Below the pieces are notes generated by a model. The model did no database searches and had not been told where the DNA came from. It saw only the letters and a list, made by a program, of their open reading frames with translations. The translations under genes were made by a program, and so were the position numbers. Positions 23,523 to 38,030 of a stretch of 64,000 bases of DNA are shown here, piece after piece (within the stretch, counting starts at the first letter, position 1; each line of letters begins with the position of its first letter). Source of the stretch: Xylogone sp. PMI_703 (Eukaryota; Ascomycota; Leotiomycetes). Where the stretch lies: the NCBI GenBank assembly GCA_021399445.1, contig JAJTUQ010000004.1, positions 2,976,001 through 3,040,000 on the forward strand, read 5' to 3'.

Positions 23523-25945
23523 AAGATATGGAAGGATCAAATCGCCCCCAAGGAAAAGTTTTAAGCTTAGGCTAACCCGGGACGAGATCTGAGGAAATCG
23601 ATGCTGTTAAGCTTTTAAGGCGAACTTTAGATCGATTTTTGTTAGGCGTGTTTTCCAAATCAACATTTCCTGTTACAGACGGTTGCCCAGGACGCAGCCC
23701 TGAACTTTAGAAAGATCTTGCCATGATACTCAATCATAAATTGCAAGATGCTCCAGCTGAAAAAGAAGAGGACCAAAATGATCAGAATGGGCCACATTAG
23801 ATTGAATTACGCTGGATCTACCTGAGGCTGCTCCAATGTAGGCCATCATCAAGGATACCTGGCACAGGAACTGACAGCCCAAAGTAAAATGCTATTGCAA
23901 AGATCAAGGTATATATAAAATATCTTTACGTTAGTTTCGTTTTGTCTTTTATTGATTGCTGAGATATAGTAACCGCTGATGTTTAATATGATAGGGTGAT
24001 GACCTAGATAGCTACATGGGAGAAGATCGGAAAGGTAGTTGGTGTAGTCATAGCCTCTTTTTGCTCTGCTACTCAGAAGAGGTCACTAAGTGAAAAAGAG
24101 AGTTGTCTGCTACTTCACTTATCTCTGACACTGTTGCCGCAATTCATAGTTTGTTGCCAAATAACGTACTAACTTACACACGAGATGTATAAATGCTATC
24201 GCCTTAATCCACTATGGAAGCAAATATCTCTACTTATTTGTGACTTGTCCAAAAGCAATTATAGAAAAAATAGGTCAACAAGCGCACTCGTTTCTTCTAT
24301 CAAGCACCATTGTATTGACCAAGTCTCCATTCACTCTAAGCCAACACGCAATTCCAAGTATCTCTTCACATCTTTCTCACTCTCCCGCAGACAATTTCGT
24401 AAAAAGTCTTTAAAAAATAATGTAATGTTTTCATTCGTCAGTGCTGAAGACATCAAAGAACAAATATGTAGTTCTAATCCGTGCTAATAGGGACACAATC
24501 TACGTTCTTCGTCTCATTGTATTCAGGCAACGGTCCACTCAAGGAGCCAACAAGCATTGAATCAATCTACCATTAACTTCAGATGATCCGTTAACTAAAG
24601 TTGACGGATGGGCTCAGACGTTCTGGTAGAATGCAGTACTCGATTTTCCCTGTATCTTCATAGAGCAGGTTTCCCAAGCAACCCTCGAGAGCGGGGATCC
24701 TATAATACTAGTAATCAAAAAGGGGTTGCAGAACAAATAGGGTGATCTCTAGACTTCTTGCAGGTGATAGGAAAAATGATATTCTAGTTGAATTAGAGTA
24801 TAAGGAATTAAATGAGTATTTGCCTACAACATCAGATGTCCTATGTCTGTTTAATCTAACTCAGTGAAATAGGGAATCTATTCGCAAACAAAAATGACAA
24901 CGTGGAACCATGTGGTAATTTCTATGAAGCAGGACAGTAAGGAATGTAGAGCGTGACACACAGCGTTGAGTCCTAGCCTACTAAATCTCCAAGCCAAAAC
25001 TCTTCATTACTGTATGATTTTCACAGACAAGGGAAATGAGCAAACCTGATACACCTGATCAGATAACCTTACTGTGAGCAAGGTGTTATGATGTTTTACT
25101 AAAGGTAGATCTGTCAGGTCTACATTTGAATCGGTGACTAAGTTAGGCTGAATAACAAATCGATTACTCAATCCAGACGAGGCGGAATTGATTACAGAAC
25201 ATTCATGCTCATCGCAACAGTGAAAGGTTTAGCAACTGCTGATATAGTAATATTTAATTCCTAGCGCTTAGTTTTCTTCTGATCATGCAATTATATGGTT
25301 ACAGATCATGCAGTAGCCGCATCTCTAACCAAGTGTCTAGCAGCAGTAATCACTAGATGAAGTAAATGAAGTTCGCAATCTAGCCAGATCCGAGGGTTTC
25401 ACAGCACAAGCCACGAAAAAGAAAAGCCACCGCCATGCTTACCCAAAAGCAATCCCAACCGCATGACCGACGCCAGGACAAAAGCAGTAAATGAATTTAC
25501 TGTTAGCTCGGAACCACACGCGCGACGGAATGCGCTAGAAAGAGCAAAAAAATAAGAAAAAAAGGAAAGAAAAAGTCAGTCTCACTTACTCTAAAGCCGA
25601 CCACTATTTTAGCACCGAATGCTCACGTTGCACCAAATGGTTCCATGTAACTTGTAAGACGCCAAGTTCCGTAAAACGGCAAGAATACTCGGGATTCTAT
25701 ATCCGGTCTTATACGCCTCGAATACGCCCACGCCAATGAGTTAGTTTTCCGAGGGTGAATTTTTGTCAAATCGGTCAATTTTTATTAATACTGGATTGCT
25801 GTCGTATTGCTGTGCAAAGTTCCATACTCCGTACTGTTTACAGTACTGCACAGGCCTCGACCTATCACGCCTTAGACGCCCGATTCTGGCCAGATAATCC
25901 GCCAAGCTGGGTCTAGAAACTATTACTCCGAAAATGGCTCCTTAA

Positions 25946-25946
25946 T

Positions 25947-25977
<31 letters not shown>
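25946..25977. repeat. (TTCT)n microsatellite
   Basis: About eight uninterrupted TTCT units within the gene desert. Confidence 0.9.
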
Positions 25978-26659
25978 CCTTCTTCAAAGGCGCCACGGGA
26001 AACTCATGTTTCATAGTCATCCATGACATATCCCTCCCTGCGTGGTTGGAGAGAAGAAAAAAGCCAAAAGTGGATAAAAGGCTATAGCCATTATCCGCAA
26101 TGAGGCAAGCGGATAAAAGAAAAAAGAGGACAAGAGGGAAGATCAGAGCGCAGAACCGAATGAGAAGATTTGGAATCTCGGGAAATGTGACCAACGTGAA
26201 ATCATAAAAATGATCAATACCGTCCTCAACCCGCGTCTTACACCCGCGCAAAACCCCCGGACCGATGTAGTAAGAAGTCAACTACAACAAGTGCGGCGGC
26301 GTATCTGATTGGAACACTTCCCGAAAAAGGAAACGCTCTGGCGATACGCGTATAAACACACCGCTTGTGCTAGTTAAATTCTCTGGATAACCTATGATGA
26401 ATAATCATAGTAAAATAAGATGGCTAATAATAATGATTAATGATGGATTCAGGTTCCGACTCGGAAGGCGAGATAACAAAGCGCAACATCTGTGCGTTTT
26501 TTCCCTTTTTGTCGCTTTTCAATAGTTCCCGCCTGCTCTTTCTTTTTGCTGTAATGTACATTTACTGTGTACAGTAGTAGTTCCGTAAGTAGATAGTTGT
26601 GCGGCAGCCAATAATGTAAGCCTGATACGGTGCTTACAGTGGTGGGAAAGTCGAATCGA

Positions 26660-26669
26660 GGGGGGGGGG
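26660..26669. repeat. Poly(G) run
   Basis: Ten consecutive G on the plus strand. A second run of eight G lies about 100 bp downstream, near 26767. Neither is linked to a gene. Confidence 0.85.
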
Positions 26670-28366
26670 TACGATTTACCGTACTTAGTAGGGCAAAGTA
26701 GCGTGGGAAATCCTTATTTAGGTTTCCCCCCTTCGTAAGCAAATCTGCAGGCATCTTACGTACGTTAGGGGGGGGAGAACAACCCCAAAATAATAATAAT
26801 AATACTTAAGATGCAGGGTGGATCAACCCGGAAAATGATAGAAATAAATAAGTAATAATCACAGAAAATAATTAATCTGAGAAATTTTAGATTAACAATA
26901 ATATTAAAATCGCCGAAGATAAATTGCCTAAAGTGTAAACTAGATTAAAAATAAATACCCGAGGATACGGGTACGAAGTAACAGCGCAACTCTTCATTAC
27001 TGTATTATTATTAGCCCTCCCAGCTTCTCGTAGCAGCATGAGCCCGAATACAGAAATATTCCTTCCATATCCGTTACGTTGCATTATGGTTGGCCAGGAG
27101 CGGGGATTACGGGAAAACCGATGGGGAACGGAATTATGCGAAAAGAGCGTTGACTTATTAACGTTATCATTACTCCGTATTGCAAAATATGCGATAATAA
27201 GTGCAGTACGGTGTAGCATAAATCGCGAATCCAAGTACGGTAATAGTAGAGTGACAGCCGCACACCCCTTCCAATATGCCCTGTTCATTTGGATAAAAGT
27301 ACCCTTAATTTATCGGGTTGGGACAGGCGTATTTTTCCTGTTTCATCCATATCTACTGTACAGTACAGTACCGTATTACTCCACCCCCTGTCAAACCCTC
27401 CCTTGTTGTAAAGCATGACCTTACTGCACTATTACTGCACTGTAAAAACCTACATTAGAACACTGCAAACCCCGTAATCATACATTTTGTCATGACCTCT
27501 TTGTTACGTACATGTTATTATTTGGAAACTTGGTTTCTGTTATTGCAGTGATTAGTTTCCTTAAACCAACAAATCCCGACGTTACATTCATTGTCCACAA
27601 CAGTAACAATTAGTACAAAAATGGTCCATAAAGATATTTCCGAAAGTGGTACCGTGTCACACTGGTGGGACCCTTAACTTACTCCGTAGTACCGGATGCA
27701 ACAGTTGCTGGGTTCTGGGCGATCGCGTGGGAGAAGAAGCAGAGCAAGAAGCAAAGCAACGCTAATGCATGCAGCTTATCGATAACGCGATGAATGGGAT
27801 CAATGCTATTTGTGCTCTCGAGTCTTTCTACTCTTTCTCGTTGTCGTGCGCCAAGTTCTACGGTATTATTATGGACTCAATAATTCCAGTTATGGCGGGG
27901 TGGACCAGTGAGAGGAGCTCGAGGAGGAAATCCGGACCCTTGACCTCGCATGAATGATCCCACTGCTGCTTAAAGCCCAAGTTGTGGCGTCATGCATTAA
28001 GGCATCCAGTATTACGTAGTGCTCCTCAAGGCTTGCATACGATCACTGATGCTTCTCGTGTGGCACTATCGAGTCATGATCTACGCCGATGGCCAGGGAT
28101 GCGTTGTTGGAACGAAGGCGTGCTTGACCTCGCGCTATTGTATCCAACACAGCAACTGGCTAAACCATGTCGGGCACAAAGACAAAGAATACAAAGTGTA
28201 TATTTTTAGACGAAAAAACCCAGTAGTAAGCACAACAGATTGGACATGGATGATGCGAGATAATGCAGTTGCGTATTACTGTCATTGTCTATTAGTTAGT
28301 TGTTACATTATGGCCTCTTCTAGACCCGTCGCCGTCTAGTAGTAATCCTCATCGCCCAAACGGGTC

Positions 28367-30998
<2,632 letters not shown>

Positions 30999-31414
30999 CG
31001 TATGTGTTATAACCACAGGCGGTAGATCCCCTGCCTTGTTTTTGAAAAATTGCGTTAGCCAAAGATCAGAAATTTAAGATCTCAATGTGAGAAGTGCCCA
31101 ACCGGGAATCTATCGTCTCCCCTCTTTGTGTTCAGGGCATTACTAGTAGTTCATGGGAAATCTAACACTGGATGATATGATGTGAAAACAGCGCCAAAAG
31201 TACTATGTTGATGATTTGCACGAGGGGAAAGAAGCATATGGACTATGACGGCGTTTGGGTAACGATGGAAACCCAGAAGCCACTAGTCCGTATAGCGTTA
31301 GTATAGATTTTAACAGCGCGATAAATCCTTAAACAAATTGCCCCCGCGATAACGCAGGTAGTCAGGAACCAAGTGCATTTTTTAGACTTGTACAGGAAAA
31401 TACAACTTTTGAAA
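30999..31414. promoter_or_regulatory. Divergent promoter region, prp4 and tma7
   Basis: A 416-bp spacer between two start codons pointing away from each other. It must hold both promoters. I see no obvious TATA box. The tma7-proximal half is AT-rich. Confidence 0.5.
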
Positions 31415-31733
<319 letters not shown>

Positions 31734-31982
31734 CAGATACCTCCGAGTGATTGGCATAGGACTGTTAGCTACAGCATACAAGGAGGATCGATGGGTATGG
31801 GCAACGAGGCGTTTTGGGAATACATGCCATGGGACCTAAGTCATGGAATTTGGCTAATTTGCCAACCTCATGATAGATTATGACAATATACTGATTAGAC
31901 CACCATTTCTCTGAAGTCTGCTTTGCGCCGATGGAAGTCATCGAGAGATCCCTTATTTAGTCTTCTATTTACCTATGGTGTT

Positions 31983-33233
31983 CTATTTTAACATCATGGC
32001 TGCTTCCTTCTTCGCTAGGCTCCTTGCAAGCCTAATCCGGCCTGCGATTTCCCACTGCTCGTCTACAAACCGTCTCACCTCATCCAGGTCGAAAAAGCCA
32101 TCAGCATCTCTCTTCGGCGCCATTATTTCAAGCCCATCCACCTCTTCACCTTCCACCAGAATTGCCTTTAGCATCTTAATAGCCGCACCTCTTAGGACTG
32201 GATTGTCGTGGGGTACTCTCTCCTTGATAACATCCCTCCAAATCGATTCATTATGTTTCAGTAAATTCCATTCTCTTAGTTTCGCAGCATACTCTTCTTG
32301 AACTCCAAATTCCCTGAATGCATCTTCTCGAATACTCTCCCTCGTAGTGTCCGTATGAAGGTATAATTTGAGCTCTCTGCATTTCGGAATGAAGTCCTCC
32401 ACCCATTGCCGAAACAGCGGCCGTTTAGCCATCCGCTGACGATCGTTATGCTTCAGCTTCTTCTTGCCGCTCTCCCCGCCTTCCTGTCCCTCAGCTACCG
32501 TACTATCGGAATTGAGACTAGTCTTGGTAGATTCCCCTGATTCTTCATCCTCTAAAGAATCTTTCACCCAGAACATCCTGCATTCTGCAGCAAATTCGTA
32601 CAACTTATTGGCACTATCAAACCGCTGATTCCACCTGACCTCGTCTAATCCCAGAAAATGCAGAACCTCACGGGGTTTGTTTGACAGGAACACCATGCTC
32701 CTTTTTCTATCATATAACTCAATATCTGGAATGCGAAGGAACAGTCCGCGATCATTTGGTGTAAGGCCAAACTTTCGAATGGTTGTGCCTAAAATATTCC
32801 ACATATCTCCATGAGCATGATGGAACAATTCCCAGTCAAAGTCTTCCTTCGAGAGGCACATATGTACATCAACTTGAATATATTTCTCTAGGACCGTACA
32901 TGTATTGTCGCAACCAATATGAGACGGCCACGAAATTGCAAGATTGATCGTAGGATTTCCTTTCTCTTGTAACCAGGCTTTGGCTTTCAGTACCGCGCAT
33001 AGACGCCGACCAAGTTCATTACCTGCGGCAGATGTGAGGTTGAACTCAGGTGTGATCGGGCCTGCGACAAGAACGTCTACATCGCCGAAATCTGTCTTGT
33101 CTGGAGCTTCAATGGGAGTCGCAATTTCAGTATAATACTGACGCAGTGCGTTGTGGACCTCATCGCGGACATATTCATACACTTCGAGCGGCATTCGTGG
33201 GGTGTCTAGGGACGAAAAGGCATGACCTCCCAT
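31983..33233 (-). CDS. Fungal conserved protein with nucleotidyltransferase-like motifs
   Basis: A single exon of 416 aa. I do not recognise a named family. The N-terminus carries what looks like the active-site pattern of the DNA polymerase beta/poly(A) polymerase nucleotidyltransferase fold: a GG motif (MGGHAF, residues 1-6), the paired acids Asp51 and Asp53 in DFGDVDVLVAG, and a third acid Asp122 in YIQVDVHMC. The rest is helical with a Ser/Gly/Glu-rich insert (about residues 250-280), a basic run and a Lys/Arg/Glu-rich end. If the fold is right, it would add nucleotides to RNA, protein or a small molecule. This is inference from motif spacing only. The open frame extends eight codons upstream of this ATG without another ATG, so translation starts here. 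No membrane segment or signal peptide. Confidence 0.8.
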   Translation of the reverse strand: MGGHAFSSLDTPRMPLEVYEYVRDEVHNALRQYYTEIATPIEAPDKTDFGDVDVLVAGPITPEFNLTSAAGNELGRRLCAVLKAKAWLQEKGNPTINLAISWPSHIGCDNTCTVLEKYIQVDVHMCLSKEDFDWELFHHAHGDMWNILGTTIRKFGLTPNDRGLFLRIPDIELYDRKRSMVFLSNKPREVLHFLGLDEVRWNQRFDSANKLYEFAAECRMFWVKDSLEDEESGESTKTSLNSDSTVAEGQEGGESGKKKLKHNDRQRMAKRPLFRQWVEDFIPKCRELKLYLHTDTTRESIREDAFREFGVQEEYAAKLREWNLLKHNESIWRDVIKERVPHDNPVLRGAAIKMLKAILVEGEEVDGLEIMAPKRDADGFFDLDEVRRFVDEQWEIAGRIRLARSLAKKEAAMMLK

Positions 33234-34174
33234 TGCGACAAACTTTACACCAAGCAACGAGCTTTTGGTATGAGAAATCTCACAACAGGAAACGAAAGCT
33301 CTTAAAAAAAAGACAAATCAAGTGAAAGTGTAAAAGAAAATGATGTAGACGGGAAAGGGCATTAGACTTTGTTTGTCGTATTTTGAACGACTGGAGCATT
33401 GAGTCACGAAGTAGAGGAGGCTGAAGCCATCACCTGAAATGTTTGCGCCGAGATAACCACCCTTACCTAACAGTGTTTCGCTGGCTAGAAGGGCATGTTG
33501 AAAGCAACAGAAGTTCTTCTAGAATGGCTATATTCATTTCGCAGCGATTAAGTAAATTAGATACTGTTTCAAGCATCTCTAAAGATATGGAACAAAGAGG
33601 AAGTTATTGCAATGACCGTAGAGTAGAGTAAAACCATACAGTAGCGCCACTCAGAGCGAAGTCCAATGCGATGAAGTGAGCTTTGACGTCATTGCTACTG
33701 GTAGTGGCTCAGCCTTGCCTGGAGCCTACAAGGTGTCCCGCGAGCGCGCGGCTTAGAACACTGAATCTGATATCACCGGCGCTTATCACTCGGAAGGCCT
33801 CGTTCCTGTCGCACTTAAGTACCACGTTGGCATGCTATAATATTGTTGTAATCATTACCTTCCTTAGAGATGACATATCTGCCACATAGCAAATAAATCT
33901 GATCCAAAGGCCAAGACAATTACGAATTAGGCTGGGCTGTGCAGCGAGGGGTACTCAATAGATTCAAGTTATCCAGCCACAAACCAGCCGCACTGCCCCG
34001 CCATTTTAGGTCTAATAGCCAAGCGCCGATGGTCGTACATATTCACCTACGCACCTCCAAGTCTAATCGATCATATATATACCTGAACCTGCTAGGTCAT
34101 CAATCGAACATCGTTCACGCAAACGTTCTCTAGCGATACCCGCCTATCTACAAGGCTCACTAAAACTAGGTATA
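33234..34174. promoter_or_regulatory. Divergent intergenic region before annexin
   Basis: This region holds the promoters of the nucleotidyltransferase-like gene (minus) and the annexin (plus). Only short chance ORFs are present. A pyrimidine-leaning stretch occurs near 34060-34140, just before the annexin start. Confidence 0.45.
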
Positions 34175-35630
34175 ATGGCATATCAAGAAAAGTATCCAGT
34201 ATACCCTCAGGGTCGTAAGCTGAGATCTGACCACACTGAAGCGTCAGCGACTGATATGTACAAATAGATTCACCCCAGCCAGGATACCAACAATATCCTC
34301 CTCCGCAAGGACAGTACGGCGCACCACCGCCTCAGCAATATCCTCCGCAAGGTGGTTATCCTCCACAAGCGCCTCCATACGGACAACAGCAGCAGCAATA
34401 CGGCCAGTATGGCGCTCCTCCCCCTCAACAGTACAATGCGCCACCACCACAGGGTTATGGTGCTCCTCCTCCTCCACCTCAACAATATGGTGCCCCGCAG
34501 GGTGGTTACGGAGCTCCCCCTCAGCAGAATTATGGTGCGCCGCCTCCTCAACAGGGAGGTTATGGAGCGCCTCAATATCCTCCACAGCAAGGAGCTTATA
34601 CCGTACCTACACCTCCGAGCTTAGGCTATGGTCCACCACAGCAGATCAGCTGGGATGGCACTTCGGATGCCGAAGCGCTTAGAAAAGCAATGAAAGGCTT
34701 TGGCACCGATGAAAAGACCCTTATTCATGTTCTGACACGGCTAGACCCCTTACAGATGGCTGCTGTCAGGGAAGCATACCATCGCCGGTTTGGACGACAC
34801 CTCCTGCAAGATGTACAGAGCGAAACCTCATCGTGGCTAGAAGAGGGTTTGTGTGCTATTATTAGAGGTCCATTACAGCAAGATTGCCATATCCTATTCA
34901 CCGCAATGTCGGGACCCGGCACCAAAGAAGCCATCCTCAACGACGTCCTTCTGGGCCGATCTAATGCGGATCTTAGAGCCATCAAGGAGCTGTACCAGAA
35001 GCTTTATCACAAGAGCCTGGAAGCGGCAGTTAGAGACGATCTGAGCATGAAGACGGAGAGGCATTTCATGATGGTTCTGGCCGCGAACCGAAACGAGGAG
35101 AGTTCGCCAGTGATTCCACAACAGATTGAGCAAGATGTTACGGAGATCTACAAGGCAACAGAAGGGAAGATTGGAACGGACCAGCTGCTTGTGTGTGAAA
35201 TATTGACACATCGGAGCGATGCGCAGATTGGAGCCATCGCGTATACCTACGAGAAGAGATATTCACGCACTCTGGAAACAGTTATAAAGAAGGTACAGTA
35301 AAGATTACTTGCATTTGCGGCATGACGGATATAATTAACCTCGCGCATTAGGAATTCTCGGGCCACATGGAATCGGCGCTGCTGCATCAGCTTCGGACCG
35401 GCACTGATAAAGCCATGCGCGACGCAATACTTCTCGAGGAGGCCATGTCTGGTGTTGGGACCGAAGACCGGTTGCTCGTGACGCGGGTTGTCAGGTATCA
35501 CTGGGACAGAAACCATATGCAGAACGTGAAGGGAGCTTATCAGCACAAGTATCGGACCGGCTTGGCCAATCGAATCAAGGGTGAAACTAGCGGAGATTAC
35601 GAAAGATTCCTGCTGGCTTGCCTGGGATAA
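34175..35630 (+). CDS. Annexin with Pro/Gln/Tyr/Gly-rich N-terminal extension
   Basis: Three exons: 34175-34214, 34268-35292 and 35352-35630, with introns of 53 and 59 nt. The product is 447 aa. Residues 1 to about 140 are a low-complexity head of repeated YGAPPPQQ-like units, as in ALG-2-binding or phase-separating annexin heads. Four annexin repeats follow, marked by GFGTDEKTL (from about residue 157), GPGTKEAIL, GKIGTDQLL and GVGTEDRLL. The GxGT-x-acid loops of repeats 1 and 4 look fit for type II calcium binding; repeats 2 and 3 are less canonical. Annexins bind acidic membranes in a calcium-dependent way; fungal roles include membrane repair and trafficking. The first exon encodes 13 codons and uses the GTAAGC donor rather than the GT four bases earlier. 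There is no signal peptide. Confidence 0.95.
34270..34620 (+). repeat. Degenerate repeats encoding the annexin YGAPPPQQ-type head
   Basis: Imperfect in-frame units built on CCTCCTCAACAATATGG-like DNA, coding Tyr-Gly-Ala-Pro-Pro-Gln variants. Such DNA is prone to expansion and contraction, so length may vary between strains. Confidence 0.7.
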
Positions 35631-38030
35631 AGGTCGCTGGGGCGTAGGGCGCAAAGCGTACTGTGTACGGTGTACGGTACTTGAATGGGTGCAGATGCAC
35701 TATCAGGTGGGGCGTTGTAGGAATTCGTAAATTACCGACTTTTCCAGTATCTATTTGCGAGGGTGTTTTCCTAGTTAGGCCAGTATTCACGCCTGGCGAA
35801 CTAACTGGTCTATTATTATTACGACGAGACTGTTAAGGTTTGGGAGTGGAGTGGTTCTCTGTTTCGGGAAATCAAAGCAAGGATACCACAATGCACCTGG
35901 TCTCGGTGGCATAAAAATACGCTTGGAAGTAAAGATATTAGGGCGGGTCTGACCTTCTAAGTCATCATTTTGTAGCGCACTTGTGTAATTAGCAGCAGTA
36001 GTAGCAGTAGGTACTATCGTTGCGACCACTTTTCTCCGCCAGGATATGGATCATTGACGACCGTGCGAAGTGCTGATTCAATACTATCTACCCTATACGG
36101 TAGCTATTCGACACCGGTAAAGCGAAGCCAGGCTCTGTTCAAGGACGCTGGTCTCGTGGACACGTTACTTTTGATATGAAGCACAGAGCAACGAGACGGG
36201 ACGGGACGGCACAAGTAATAATCTACTGGACTTATCTGAGAGACGGCAGGAATGATCTGCAGATTTCAGCACTGTTGAGTATACCCGGCTTTAGATTCTA
36301 GTAAGTTTGTTTGCTTTTTAAGTAGAAATCAGTCAATGAAAGTCCTAGATTATCCACAGTAAGGTCATCTTTCATGTAACATAGGTACAGAACCTTACTA
36401 CCGTACCAGCGGCATTGAAACTTATTCATCCTCGGCGCTGGAGAGCTAGACGCACGTGGGTAAGCGAAATCGAGTATGACTCAGACGGTTCTCTTCAAGC
36501 TTCAAGAGAAGAATTGCGAAACAAGCGAGAGAAGCGGCGACATATGCCAATGTCACCCTACGTGTGATTCTGTATGGCAATCGAAACAATAATAAAACCA
36601 GTTAACTGCAATGCTGTCCTTTTCGGGGCACCCCTTTAGGGCTATACTTACAGTAATATCATTTCGGACTTCTCGTTTACGTTTAATTGGGGAAAGCGCC
36701 CCTCAGCTGACTCGAGCGAATTAAAGCGGACTAAAGCGGATCCCTTGTATCTGCTGTACTCCGTACTGTACCAAAAAAAAAAACTCCGACGTACATACTA
36801 CCCTCTTGGGAAAGCCAACATCCTTGTTCAGAAAATACGTGCTGCATCAGGAGGGTTGTCGCTATCTGCTAGCGCCAACAATCTCGCGCCGTAAAACATT
36901 TGAGTACGGTCCCATAGCCGAAAACACCTCCTGATTTTGTCCCAAGTGCCAGGTTTTTTCATTTTGGCTATTATTCATTAGCAAAAAATTTTCTCTCAAT
37001 GGCCAACCAACAGCCAACCGATATCTATTTGTCACTTAATGCGCCCAAACTAAGGTCTGTTTAGGAATATCTCCGCTTGTTGGAAATAGTTGGTGGCGTC
37101 GCAATAAAGGGAAAAGGCCAGAAATGCGCGTAAATGTGGCACCCAACCAGGATCGGGCGCAATTAGGAATCAATAAAAGCTCGCCATCTTGGTACGAAAA
37201 AGGCTCTAAAATTGCCTAATTTTTCGCTGACCCCATCTAAACCACAGTAATATTAATTAGGCAGAGTTTTACGAGCGGGTTCCTCCGTGCGACCGGGGGT
37301 GGATTAGCAGGTTAGATAATAGTACGTCAGAAGGTTAAATTAATTCCTGATAATCTCGAACCCGGTCCCTATTAGCCATTTCGGGTATAGACTTAGCTGA
37401 TTATTTTTAGCGCTTAATTACTAGCGCAATTTAAATTAGATTGCTAGCGTGGTTGGTTGCGACGGTCCCCAAAAAATGATTAATCACCCTTTTAATCGAT
37501 GATAAATACAATCCACACTCCATTTTTCCTTTGTTGCTAGATTCCTTCCCTTTCTCGAATTTCTGATCGCCTCTTCCAAGCGATCTGACATGCAGCCCGC
37601 AGGTTTACCAGGACCCTGAGACTTACCACTTTGAGATCGATAGCGAGGTAGATCATCAAACACAAACAAGGTAAATCTACATACACCAACGCTCCTACGT
37701 ATATATCCGTTCCCCACATTGGATTTCTTTCACCTTTTCGCGCGTGCCCTTGTTGCACAGCATTTCTAAATGTGTGCGCCATTCTTCTTGTCCTTCACGT
37801 ACGCTAACATCAATAATCTTCAGGACAAAGCTACAACAAAGCTACACTCTCAGTTACTAGATTTGGAAAGATTTCCTCTAGATCATCTTATTCGTCCGGA
37901 GCGCACCTTGAGATCTGGGTGTCAATTGTCTGCTTTGCTTGGATCTTCTTTCATCCTTTGGAACTCAACCACTGAACCAATCGCCTGATCAGTAGAAGTC
38001 TACATGATCGCAAGCTGCTCTCAGTTCTAA
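35631..38030. other. Intergenic region and leader of the zinc-finger gene
   Basis: 2.4 kb with no supportable gene. It contains several GTAC-rich palindromic words, for example near 35657-35680 and 36755-36770, an A run at 36773-36782, and AT-rich stretches around 36950-37480. The last 250 bp is pyrimidine-leaning and probably the leader of the plus-strand gene. A minus-strand frame pair at 37484-37782 has no domain. Confidence 0.5.

Larger units (their letters stand above)
19243..28366. other. Gene desert, AT-leaning, no intact gene recognised
   Basis: Nine kilobases with only short open frames on both strands. I see no transposase, reverse transcriptase or LTR pair. Possible relics include the orphan frame at 23301-23522. 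Small tandem repeats occur: GGTATAGYC x3 (20211-20238), TTTTGTAGGGC x2 (about 20351-20372), a TTCT run and a G run. From about 25.8 kb onward GTAC-rich palindromic words are frequent. The region resembles a decayed, possibly RIP-affected, tract, but dinucleotide statistics would be needed to say so. Confidence 0.5.

Noticed and set aside
26887..27288. 133-codon minus-strand ORF in the desert
   Set aside because: Composition is random-looking, it has an overlapping plus-strand ORF of similar length, and no domain.
34244..34590. Long minus-strand ORFs rich in His/Glu/Arg opposite the annexin head
   Set aside because: Shadow frames of the repetitive annexin N-terminus.
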